A stretch of 64,000 nucleotides of DNA from Aphelenchoides besseyi (Eukaryota > Nematoda > Chromadorea > Rhabditida > Aphelenchoididae): contig JAMPIQ010000002.1 in NCBI GenBank assembly GCA_024699855.1, positions 9,238,001 through 9,302,000 on the forward strand. Reading direction: 5' to 3'. The position numbers were made by a program, and so were the translations under genes. Of the stretch, positions 1 through 9,162 are shown piece by piece (the stretch's first letter is position 1; each line of letters begins with the position of its first letter). The notes under the pieces were generated by a model. That model was not told where the DNA came from, ran no database searches, and saw only the letters and a program-made list of their open reading frames with translations.

Positions 1-931
1 CTCGTATACGTCAAATGCAGCAACGATCGGTCCATTGGCAACCAAATCGGCAATTGCACGATCATTCTCATTGGAAAAGTAATTTGTTGAAGATCCGTAG
101 TAATGGTCATTTTTGTAGGTCTCGTCCTTGTAAGTTGATTGACAAGCTTTCTTGCAAGTGTACGAGTCCGACGGTTCTTCCGGGCACTGACAAAAGGATC
201 ATATAGAAATCGTTTAGTTATAAAGAAAATACCTTCATTTTTTTGGTCTTCTTGTCTACCCAACAAGGGCTGATAGGATATGGCTTGCACCCGCCGTCAT
301 CGGTGTAATTGTTCCCGGTGCAAACCCCAGTCGAGGTGAAGTAGTCCCAAGCTAAAATTGCAGTACAAACCTGTTTGAATTTATTCTTCTACATACCTGA
401 ATCCGGATAGCCGCCCTGGCATTGATAACCGCAATCATAACAGCAGGCCATTAAATCCAGTGCTGAGATTGATTTTTGAATTGTTGCATTAGATGCGATA
501 CAAAGGCGGTCGGAGAAAGCGGATGTCGTGCTTACCGCCCAACATGATCCGCATGAAGACTGATCTTGGATCAGACCGATAACCGAACTGCATTGTGGCC
601 ATGCTTCAACGGCGTTAAACGATTTCGGAACGTCGTCGAGTTTTTTGATGTTTGAGGGTTTTGCTTTCCGACGCATTTGACTTGGTTTCTTCAAAGCGCC
701 AAGATACTGCTTCAATTCTTCCTTACTTTTTCCGGCAAATTGTTCGTATTTCGTTGCCTAAAAGTAATATACAGAATTTACAACGATACAATCGACACCA
801 ACCTGCCATTTCCCTTGCTTGTTGATGTGTTCAACCAACTCATCAGCACTTAATTTACGATCTTTCTCTGGGTTTGCTGCATAGACGAGAGCAATCAAAA
901 CGACCGACAGACCCAATACGCGGAACATCAT
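1..931 (-). CDS. Cathepsin B-like cysteine protease (C1A), 3' end cut by window edge
   Basis: Secreted or lysosomal papain-family protease. The start at 931 gives a signal peptide (MMFRVLGLSVVLIALVYA), then a cathepsin B propeptide. Exons seen are 803-931, 397-757, 233-351 and 1-186, joined by GT-AG introns with TTTTAG-type acceptors. The mature domain shows the oxyanion and nucleophile motif DQSSCGSCWA, the cathepsin B segment GGYPDSG, and an occluding-loop-like stretch GGCKPYPISPC. The last visible exon reaches NGPIVAAFDVYE, the conserved strand before the catalytic His, which lies outside the window. Loss of the 3' part is only the window boundary. It could serve gut digestion or lysosomal turnover; the sequence does not say which. 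Confidence 0.93.
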
Positions 932-2276
932 TTCGACGTTCCAAATTCGAATGATTGAACGTAATCGAGAGCCATGTTTTAAACAATTGTCTTATCAGTT
1001 GACTCAAAAATGCCGAACCTTAAAGCCAAAAGTTCTTGATCAAATGGGTGGAGTCGTTCAATCAGACACTTTGTGTGTGAGCACTTCGATGGACAATCGC
1101 ATTATTGTGCAAGCTATCGCACTGTTTAATTTTTGGTTTTATGGACAAGTTCGGTTAATTAAACGATTTTCGTTCATTATTGCCGTCATTGAATCCTGTT
1201 GAATAACCAAACAAATCGATTTCATAATTGCAGACGCGTGATTATTTGCACCATCAACAAAAGAACTGATTCTTATCTGTCCTTTCCATTGATGATCTGC
1301 GTAGTTTTAGTTACGATCAAAAAGAACAGCATTAAGTCATTAATCGAGTATCACGGGTCTTTTTGTTCGAACGCCGCAATTCCTTTGCTTGTGGTCATGA
1401 TCCCTTATCATCGACTAGTTGCTTTCGAATCAAAAAATAAAGGCGAACGTCCGTTTTTAGACTCGTCGATTAGCTAATGACAATTGATAATGACGAACAA
1501 TGTACACGATTCTTTGTCTTTGTTACCGTGTAATTGTTTGAACTAATATTAGATTTTCGTTATTCATTATTGGGACTTTTACAATCTTGAGTTACGCGTA
1601 CAACTGACAAACAGAAACTAAAGACGATTTTGTTTGAATACGATGACTGGACAAAATTCTAAGGCACAAGTTCATAGCCGGAACTTTAGTGTCCACGAGT
1701 GTTTAAAGTTCTTATGCGCAAAGACAAACATCGATCTTCATCGATATATTCTCTTCATTGTTTGTAGGTTACAATTAGAATTGTTTGCAAATGACCAACG
1801 TTCTATGGTTTTTTTGACAGTCGAATGTCAATTGTGCTTCACATAATTGCAGATTATTGCCAAAGCAATTCAATTACTGCTTATCATACGCAGCAATAGC
1901 GAAATGAAGTCGAGTTGTTTTGGTCCAATTACTTGCAAATCGACCGATAAACTCCTCGGCTTATCGTTGGCGGTGGTAAGCACGAGTCTGCTCTAGCGTG
2001 TTGGAGATCTCATAAACTACAAAACATTGGAGTTGTTTTGATGTTTTCGATTGCAGACACGCGAGAAGTTTTGAAAGTGGGAGATCGACGAGTGTATTGA
2101 TCGCCCATTGCGGCCAGCGATCTCGTGCAAAAAGCGAAAACAAGTCGAACGTACAAACAAATAAAACGACGACCCGGCGCCCATTTTTTGATAAGAAGTC
2201 GACTCATTCGCTTGACAGTCCTCTTCGATTACTTGACTATTAAATTCCTTTTACGTTGTTTCATCGAACATCAGCT
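932..2276. other. Intergenic, no gene supported
   Basis: AT-rich spacer between cathepsin B (leaving leftwards) and the MARVEL gene (leaving rightwards), so it should contain both promoters. Short open frames occur on both strands, but none has a signal peptide, a family motif or consistent splice sites. No repeat or RNA gene is apparent. Confidence 0.5.
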
Positions 2277-2799
2277 ATGGCCGAAATAAGATTTAATTCC
2301 ACTTATCTAACTTCCCATCGGGGAATCGCCAAGATCGTGCAAATCATTCTGGGCTTTTTTATCTGCTCCGTCTTATGCGCCAACTGGCAAGTGAAATCCG
2401 TTCGTTACAATTTGATCCATAAAGTTTTCCAGGTATGGCGGGTCATCTTGTTTTGGCGAGGGACGATTGGGGTACGTCTCTGGACTGAATTTCGCAATGC
2501 TGGTCGTTAACATCGTGATCTTCTTGTTGAATCTGATGAATCTTCATCTCGGAAAATTCGAATATTTCTTCAATGTACTTTCAACGGTTCTTTTCGTGAT
2601 CGCCATTGCTCTCTTCCTCTGGTGGACGATTGAATACGGTGCCTGGGGCATTTGGCGTATTATCACAATGGCAAGTTCCAAATAACTTTGACTGGAAATA
2701 GTCGAATCACTTTAGATTGCTTTGGCCATTATGGTCTTCCTGTACAGTTGGGACACGAATCTCGCACGTCAACATCACAGCGACCACTTGCCGATTTAG
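2277..2799 (+). CDS. MARVEL-domain four-pass membrane protein (143 aa)
   Basis: Small tetraspan protein of the MARVEL/CMTM type, a family tied to membrane trafficking and apposition. Exons 2277-2386, 2433-2670 and 2716-2799 join to MAEIRFNSTY...HLPI. Four hydrophobic segments fall near residues 17-36 (IVQIILGFFICSVLCANW), 50-70, 80-102 and 112-130. The extracellular loop motif WYGGSSCFGEGRLG after TM1 is typical of nematode members. Both introns start with GCAAGT rather than GT (exon ends ACTG|GC and ATG|GC) and end in AG. The GT-only alternative at 2391 would put exon 2 in the wrong frame and destroy TM2-TM3. Start is the first ATG of the frame. Exact biological role unknown. Confidence 0.85.
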
Positions 2800-3341
2800 A
2801 TCAAACTAACGTACTTTCTAAACAATCTTTTATGTCCGTCATGTTCTAATCTGTCGAAGTCTTTTACGTTTGTAAAGTGTTCTTTGTTTTAATATCGCAT
2901 TCTGTACACTCAATTCAATCATAAACACGTAATAAATGTTCTTGCCAACCATTACAAGCAAAAATTGAACGCCGAGATTAAAAGTAATAACAAAGAACAT
3001 GTGAGCGATTCGGTCGCTTGAAAGCTTTACATAACTCGAAAACATGAATTCATTTGGTTTGAGTAAAAATTCAATTTGACGTTCAACTTCGCAAATTGTT
3101 CCATTGACGTGTCAAAGTTCAATTGATCGACGACAATTTTGTTTGCTTTGTACTCCTCTAATGCTCGCCAATAAGTTTCATTGGCAATTGTTTGCACTCA
3201 ATACGTTTAGAATCCATCATACTTTCGATCTCATTAATTTTGTTGTGCTGTACAAACATGCAACAATTCAACGGCTGCAGTTGAACAAATTGACAAAGTG
3301 TTGAAATATAAGCTGGAACCGAATAGCGGTCAATTGCAACA
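2800..3341. other. Intergenic, 3' region of MARVEL gene and 5' region of ARD-like gene
   Basis: AT-rich, with no convincing coding exon. It contains the MARVEL 3' UTR (AATAAA at about 2930) and the upstream region of the ARD-like gene. Confidence 0.45.
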
Positions 3342-4570
3342 ATGCGTGCTTGGTTGATGGACGAATATCCCTTGGGTGATAGACGTCTTCCACATAGATT
3401 ACCTCCCTATAGCTACTTGACACTAGGCGAACTCAACTCTTTGAGCGGGATTACGTACTTCAAAGTGGACATGAACGATCCGCTCAATATCGCCAAGAGG
3501 CTAAGCTCAATTCGTCGCGATAAAAACTATTTGAGTTCGGATGTTTTTCGTATCGATCACGAACGACTCAGCAATCAAAGTCATCTACAGGGTGGGCCAA
3601 AATGAATTGACTAGTCGGAATCGCGAATAGCGTTCTTATTTTTGATTTTTTAAAAACAAACTATATATTTTCTGAATCCCCATAGTCCCCAAATTCAGAT
3701 GAGCTCAAAATCAAAATGTTGAAATTTTCGAAAAATTTCGCCTTGGTCCTCGTTTGTGTCGCTTTTCGGGCAGCTTTCAATTGAAAGAAAAAATGTTTAT
3801 TAACAAGAGAAACCCCAACAATCAACAAACCTCGACTTGTGCGCCTTCTTGATCAATGCACGTTTGAAGTCGACGAGCAAAGTTGGCGGCAATTCGTTCT
3901 CTCATCGGCCGATTTTGACGAATTAAATCCGTGCTATCTTCGATAGCCGCTCGCAAATGGCCAGTTAGACGGACAACAAAGTAACAACAACAATCAATGT
4001 TATTCTTGCTTCATTTCACATCAATTCGAGTCGATTTCTTTCAATTGAAAGCTGCCCGAAAAGCGACACAAACGAGGACCAAGGCGAAATTTTTCGAAAA
4101 TTTCAACATTTTGATTTTGAGCTCATCTGAATTTGGGGACTATGGGGATTCAGAAAATATATAGTTTGTTTTTAAAAAATCAAAAATAAGAACGCTATTC
4201 GCGATTCCGACTAGTCAATTCATTTTGGCCCACCCTGTATTAGACGATATGTGGCAAGAAACAACAAGAAAACTACCGATTATTCAAATGATCACTGGCG
4301 GTTCGATTTACTACGATGTGCTTGCAAGTTCTATTTATTAGTGTCTTTACGGACAACTGTTTTTAGTGCAAAATTGAGGACAAAGATGTTTGGATTCGGA
4401 TTTTGCTTGAGCGTGGCGATTTGATTACGATTCCAAAAAATTTGAAACATCGATCAACAACAACTGGAGAAGTAGGTTTAAATGCAATAAATACCCTGAT
4501 GAGTTGTGAGCTTTAGAACTTTGTTCGAATGACTCGTTTTCATCAAACACCACCGGCTGCTGATAGTTGA
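3342..4570 (+). CDS. Acireductone dioxygenase-like (ADI1 family), exon interrupted by a mariner-type element; metal site degenerate
   Basis: The ARD family acts in the methionine salvage pathway. N-terminal MRAWLMDEY, the RLPHR motif and the later segments GGSIYYD, VWIRILLERGDLITIP, KHRST and NFVRMTRF follow ADI1 in order. A 650-bp element (3588-4237) sits inside the first exon after codon CTA; flanking host codons read on (SHL then LDDMWQE) with no length change against human ADI1. Splicing 3592-4243 (GT...TTAG) would restore the frame as SHLQDDMWQE. A second intron probably runs from 4318 (GAT|gtgctt) to 4366, a third from 4471 to 4518. The H-x-H...E metal ligands of active ARD align with T, R and I; only the final His survives. 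The C-terminus is short. This is either a non-enzymatic paralogue or a decaying gene. Confidence 0.75.
3588..3790 (+). repeat. Left terminal inverted repeat of the element
   Basis: Reverse complement of 4035-4237 over about 203 bp, from CAGGGTGGGCC at the outer end to TTGAAAGAAA at the inner end. The transcribed strand could form one long hairpin with the right arm. Confidence 0.92.
3831..3977 (-). pseudogene. Transposase C-terminal remnant (49 codons) inside the element
   Basis: On the minus strand the centre of the element is open for 49 codons. It reads as the C-terminal end of a DDE transposase of the Tc1/mariner or related type, including RAAIEDSTDLIRQ, MRERIAANFARRLQ and TCIDQEGAQVE. 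The DDE core is missing. It is followed by GTTTGTTG, which could be an old splice donor. This indicates the element is an internal deletion derivative of an autonomous transposon. Assignment rests on pattern recognition only. Confidence 0.6.
4035..4237 (-). repeat. Right terminal inverted repeat of the element
   Basis: Partner of 3588-3790; it begins TTTCTTTCAA internally and ends GGCCCACCCTG, followed by the TA duplication and then host codons. Confidence 0.92.
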
Positions 4571-4911
4571 CGATTGAATGGGAGTTCGTTTTAATCCCGT
4601 AGATGTATTTCAAAAGTACGTGTTGTCGAATAAACTCCTGAAATATTAGATAATGAGTATTGTTTACGTGTACGCCAATTGTCTAGAGAATTAGCAGGAA
4701 ATTGGGTTGGCGGTTAGTTTTCTTGTTACCTTCAGGACAAAACTTTGCACTTTTGGTCGTCGTATTAAATGTAAAGAACAACAGAACATAAAGTTTATTT
4801 TGCTTAATGATTCAACACTGTAGTTGGCAAGTGTGTAGTGTTGAAGCAGAAACTAATTAATTCGTTCGACTGACATTAGTCGTATGCGTAGACTATAACA
4901 CAACTACGGTA

Positions 4912-6342
4912 ATGCTAAACGTCACCGATGAACAGCTCCTTAAAATCAAAGGATTACAACCGTTTGTTGAGCTCTTTTTCTCGATACCATCCTTGATTGC
5001 GAACGTTTATTTTTGTTTCAAATTCGGTCAGTTGACTCAATACCACGTAAATTTGAGAATATTGTTGGTAAGTCGGGAGTTCAAATTTGACGATGACTTA
5101 GATTACAACCAACGTTTTCACGGCCAATTTATCGATAATTCATCCTCTCCTCAGCGGGTTGCCGGCTCGAATTTACTCGGTGGCTAACGGCCATTACTTT
5201 GCGGCATTTCTGGTTTATACGATGGCATTTATAAGGTTTGTTGAAATGATCGAGATGGAAACGTACAAGCTTTTTAACTTTGTGTTTTAGTCATATTTGT
5301 GCTCTTGTGATTGACATCAAATATTTGGCTATTGGACTTGAACGGCGATTTGCTTTTCAAAACAGAGCCAGTTATGAGCTTCGAGACGGATCAAAAGCTC
5401 GTTCTATTCTTTTGATTTTGGTATCAACCTTCATTTCATAGGATTTGATTATTTGTGTTTTTTAGTTTCCGATTTTTTGTTTTCTGATTACCACGAAGAT
5501 CGTAATTCATTTGATATACGCAGACAACGGAATGACCATCGACGAGATGTTGGCGGGAGCATTCTTTCTCGAGCAGTCGCCAATCACCTGTTCGATTATG
5601 GATGTTTTAGGAGCGCAATGCTTAATGTTCGGTCTATTTGTAAGATTGTATTGTGCTTTTCAAATTCATTGCTTTTATTCTTTCAAGGTTTTTTGGGACG
5701 TTGATCGTAAAGCTAAGAGTCATCGTTGGTTAGGAAAAACTTTATCGGAAAGCTTTGAGATCAAACAAGTAGCTACGGTAGTTGAAATTCTAAAACCTTT
5801 GATCTACGCATGTAAGATTCACGTAATTGACAAACAATAAACGACAATATTTCAGACGCTATAATGTAATTTGAGATACGATCTCTCATAACCTTAATTT
5901 GGCTGTAGGTCTTCGACGTGCTCATGCTTTCTTTTCTCAGCTTTGTACCTATTCTTCTTTGGAGGCCACAATGTTCATTCATTGCTCTACAACGTCTTAA
6001 CAAACGTGAGTTCAATTGTTATGAATATTTGCGTAATCTTAATTTCAGTTCGCTTATATCACAATCGCAGGTGAACGTTTACACATGAAAACATTTGCAA
6101 ACAAGCAATTGCTCGCAGCAAGATGTCTTTGTCCAATTTAACAGTCTTTTTCTTTAGCTTATAACTTTGTTTCGACCGTTTACATGGTTTTGCATTTTGA
6201 GCCATTGAAACGTGCATTCTTGAAAGACATTCAGAATGCAACTGGAATCGAGTTCAAAGAGGTGACTGCCAGTGTAGCACCAACGTGTGTCGAGAATGAA
6301 GAACGTGAGCATTTCGATTTTCTCAAATCGGCTTGGTCGTAA
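4912..6342 (+). CDS. Seven-transmembrane chemoreceptor, SRA superfamily (Sra/Srab/Sre-like)
   Basis: Nematode-type G-protein-coupled receptor, probably acting in chemosensory neurons. I reconstruct about eight exons from ATG 4912 to TAA 6340-6342. Seven hydrophobic stretches are visible, from PFVELFFSIPSLIANVYF near the start to AYNFVSTVYMVLHF near the end. Family-like marks are LAIGLERRFA...YE at the end of TM3 and LSESFEIKQ after TM5. The C-terminal tail is EEREHFDFLKSAWS. The model needs a 10-nt micro-exon (ACGCTATAAT, near 5857-5866) between two introns; the alternative frame for the next exon breaks the join to TM7. Subfamily assignment is uncertain. Confidence 0.8.
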
Positions 6343-7047
6343 GCGTTGTCGTAAAGGAGTTTTTTGGTTCACCTTCAAAACGAAATAAACCCAATAACAC
6401 TGGAAATGTAAAGGTCAACACAATTCGCATTTTAATGGTTTGCGATCAGTTTCTTTGTTGCAAATTTTTGGTTTAATGACCATCATGTGGAGGTCATTTT
6501 TGCCCACGCAGCTCTCAATTGGAAATTGTGTAATGAAATTCGAAGAGTTCAATAAATTGACCTTTACTCGTGAATCGTAAAGTTGTACCGAGTTTTCTTT
6601 GTTTGACATCAGACAAATTTCGATGAACGACAACAATTTCTGGCTAAACATCGATCGTCATTTTGAGTGACATTTCCGACCAGTGAACGTCTTCTGCGGA
6701 ACTTTTCGTATTGCGCGTTTTCCGTAAAAAACAGCGGCGTTGAGGTTGCGCCAAGAACAACGACTCGTCGGAACACAACGACCCTTGTGTTTAAGTTTGT
6801 GAAATGAAACAGAGGAATTAAGTGCTTCTAATCACAAAATTGACGCAACAACCTGCTTAGAAGTCTATAATTCGAAAGTGCGTACACTTCATGAGGCCAC
6901 AAGCATCATAGCGACACAATTGGTGCAATTTGAAGCAATCAATCGTACAGTTCAATGACTATTAGAGCGAAAAACTTTTGTTTCGGAGATACGAGTTTTC
7001 AAATCAGGAATCATAGCACTTAATGCATATATGAGTTTATTGTTAAC
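6343..7047. other. Intergenic, no gene supported
   Basis: Spacer between the chemoreceptor and the 7.1-kb secreted gene. Scattered short ORFs lack signals, motifs or splice consistency. Confidence 0.45.
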
Positions 7048-7058
7048 AATATAAAAAC
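7048..7058 (+). promoter_or_regulatory. TATA box of the 7.1-kb secreted gene
   Basis: AATATAAAAAC about 47 bp upstream of the ATG at 7105. Other secreted genes of this region also carry a close TATA element. Confidence 0.6.
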
Positions 7059-7104
7059 AGCTCGTCCGAACGATTCAATTGTAGTTTTTTGGCAAGTGAC
7101 GAAA

Positions 7105-7368
7105 ATGAAAACCGCAGTGATCGTTAGTGTCTTGTTGTTGGTTGTTGCTTTGGAAGCTCGAACAAGTAGGTTTTCAGTGTTGTTCATTTAAAGGAATTTA
7201 GTTGTGAAACGAGGGTCGAACAATGCATATGGTGACGAAATGTCTCAGATTTCTCAAAGTCAACCCGAAGCTTCAATACCCGAGTCGAATCCCGTTCCGG
7301 AAAATATGCCAGCAGCGGTGGAAAACTCCCAAGTTTCCGAAGTTCAAAGCGCGCCAAGTGGCTACTGA
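7105..7368 (+). CDS. Secreted SGY-family protein, single KR-NxYGDE unit
   Basis: Two exons (7105-7165 and 7202-7368). The signal peptide MKTAVIVSVLLLVVALEA is followed directly by VKRGSNNAYGDE, then a short region rich in Ser, Pro, Glu and Gln, ending QSAPSGY and stop. The intron falls at the same place and phase as in the paralogue at 9163 (after 61 coding bases, phase 1). The Lys-Arg pair just after the signal peptide looks like a proprotein convertase site, so the mature product may start at Gly-Ser-Asn. I recognise no named family. Paralogues are at 9163-11163 and 22542-24048. The function is unknown; a secreted peptide precursor or an extracellular-matrix or mucin-like protein are the simplest readings. 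Confidence 0.8.
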
Positions 7369-9064
7369 ACTCAACTATCACGTTGAAACTGACGAACATC
7401 CTTTTTGACTAAACTTGTGCTTTCAATTTGCAAATAAAACTGAGTCGATTCATTCCATAGTCTCAACAGTTATTTTCCTGGTATTCAAAGAACAAATTGG
7501 CAAGAAGCAGAGCATTTGTGTCGACAATGACCTTTGTAATTACAGAGAGAGGAACTCCAAACTGGTTACGCCGTTGGCGAGCTCAATTGACGTAAAAGTG
7601 AGAGTCGCGTTTTTGAACTGCCGATACTTTAGTGTAAAAACAAAACCCCGTGGTTTGAACGGTTGTCTGGTTTTGAACGATTGAATAGCAATGATGCAAG
7701 AACCGGCAAGCCTTCAAGTGTCTTCAGCTGTTAAAATCTTTTTCATGACAATTCAGTTGAATTCGAATTAAAGGAGTCTCGAGTTACATTGAATTCAACA
7801 AATTCTATGAAATACTGTAGTTGAAAACAAACGACTATTGATTATCGAAAAGACGTTTGTCGGTTCAACTCAACTGTTTTTTGCGCGTCAAATCCTCATG
7901 CTGAGTTTCTACGGAAATTGCACAACGAATTCTGTCGTTTTGATTTCGTCAACGGTTTTTACGAATAAACGATTGGAAACCAAACAAATCGCTTCAATTT
8001 GTAGTCTTGGAACTGTCAAAACACCTCAATTCAACAGGTTGTTTTGTTTGTCTGTAGAATTGAGTCGATGGAACAACGATCACAACTCGCAGACCACTTG
8101 TGCCGTTATGAACTACAAATAGTGATTTCCAAACTTTTCGATGTTACAACCGTTTCACTTTTTCGGCTTGCTTCCACGTAGAATACGATTAACGGAACGG
8201 TCTGTGTAACCTGAACCTTTCTGGCGAGCAAACCATTACAATTGAAAGCATAATCGTATGACAAGTTCAAAGCAATTCACTTTAAACAACAACCTGAATT
8301 CGGATGTTAATGCAAACTATTTTAATGGGCCAACGATTGTATTTATGGTTCGTATACTTCATGTTCGAATGTTCGTCGAGTTTTGTGAAAAACGATTTCC
8401 ACATTCTTGTGCCAAACCGATGGCCGTGATCAGACGTTTGATAAACCGGAGGTCGACAGTTTAACGCTGGAACGCATTTCTGGGTGTTTTGAGAAATTAC
8501 ATAAAAAATCAAGTGAAACCGGTTTGTCGAAGCGACAAGCCTCGCCATTGATTGTCGGCGCGCATCTTCTCGACTTTCCACAAACTGATGGGTTTGATGG
8601 AAGACTAAACGAAGACCATTTGTCGCAATCTTCGAGGCCTCAAATTCGATGGCATTGTGGATTGATTGACATAGTTGTTGTGAGTACACGACTTCCACAA
8701 AACAGAATCGTCGCATTCGTAAAAACGCGCATTTTAGCATTTGACCTCCTCGACGACAAAAATTACGCCCATTTTTGCGCGAGAAAGACGAACGCAGCAA
8801 TGTGTCACTGCGCGCAAGAGTTTGTTGTACGCAATGTCGGTGAACGAACGAATGAGGCGGAGAAAAATACGGACGAGGTAATTGGCGCTGCAAAAGTGAT
8901 TGCACGTAGTATTCAGTAGCAATGCAAATCATACTGTGACGCAAACACACGTAGAAATCCAACTCCGCCCATTTGTTCTGTTCACAACAACACACGAACA
9001 AAACACCTCCCATCGACACGAAGGTAAACGATCTAACGATGCGCGTCCCACAAAACTCGAGTCG
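7369..9064. other. Intergenic; long overlapping open frames on both strands of doubtful meaning
   Basis: The region separates two paralogous secreted genes. Between 8282 and 9019 a 245-codon frame runs on the minus strand and overlaps a 170-codon frame (8407-8919) on the plus strand. Neither has a recognisable domain, a signal peptide or splice sites. I treat both as chance ORFs, perhaps helped by a slightly higher GC content near 8.4-9.0 kb. Confidence 0.4.
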
Positions 9065-9073
9065 CTATATAAG
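9065..9073 (+). promoter_or_regulatory. TATA box of the two-unit SGY-family gene
   Basis: CTATATAAG about 90 bp upstream of the ATG at 9163. Confidence 0.6.
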
Positions 9074-9162
9074 ACGTGGTTTCGAGCGTCCAAATCATCA
9101 CACCTCACTGGTTTGTTCTTCCTCACATCTTTGCTTCTCTACAGCAGTCAATCACGACAGAA

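Larger units (their letters stand above)
3588..4237. mobile_element. Tc1/mariner-type foldback element (non-autonomous), TA target duplication
   Basis: The ends are perfect inverted repeats starting CAGGGTGGGCCAAAATG, flanked on both sides by TA (3586-3587 and 4238-4239), the target-site duplication of the IS630-Tc1-mariner superfamily. The arms are about 203 bp each and nearly identical, around a central region of about 245 bp. No complete transposase is present, so it would depend on a transposase in trans. It lies inside the coding exon of the ARD-like gene. The near-identity of the arms suggests either recent insertion or preservation by hairpin structure. Confidence 0.92.

Noticed and set aside
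8282..9019. 245-codon minus-strand frame overlapping a 170-codon plus-strand frame
   Set aside because: No domain, no signal peptide, no splice context; Cys/His/Arg-rich random look; both frames can be chance in GC-richer DNA.
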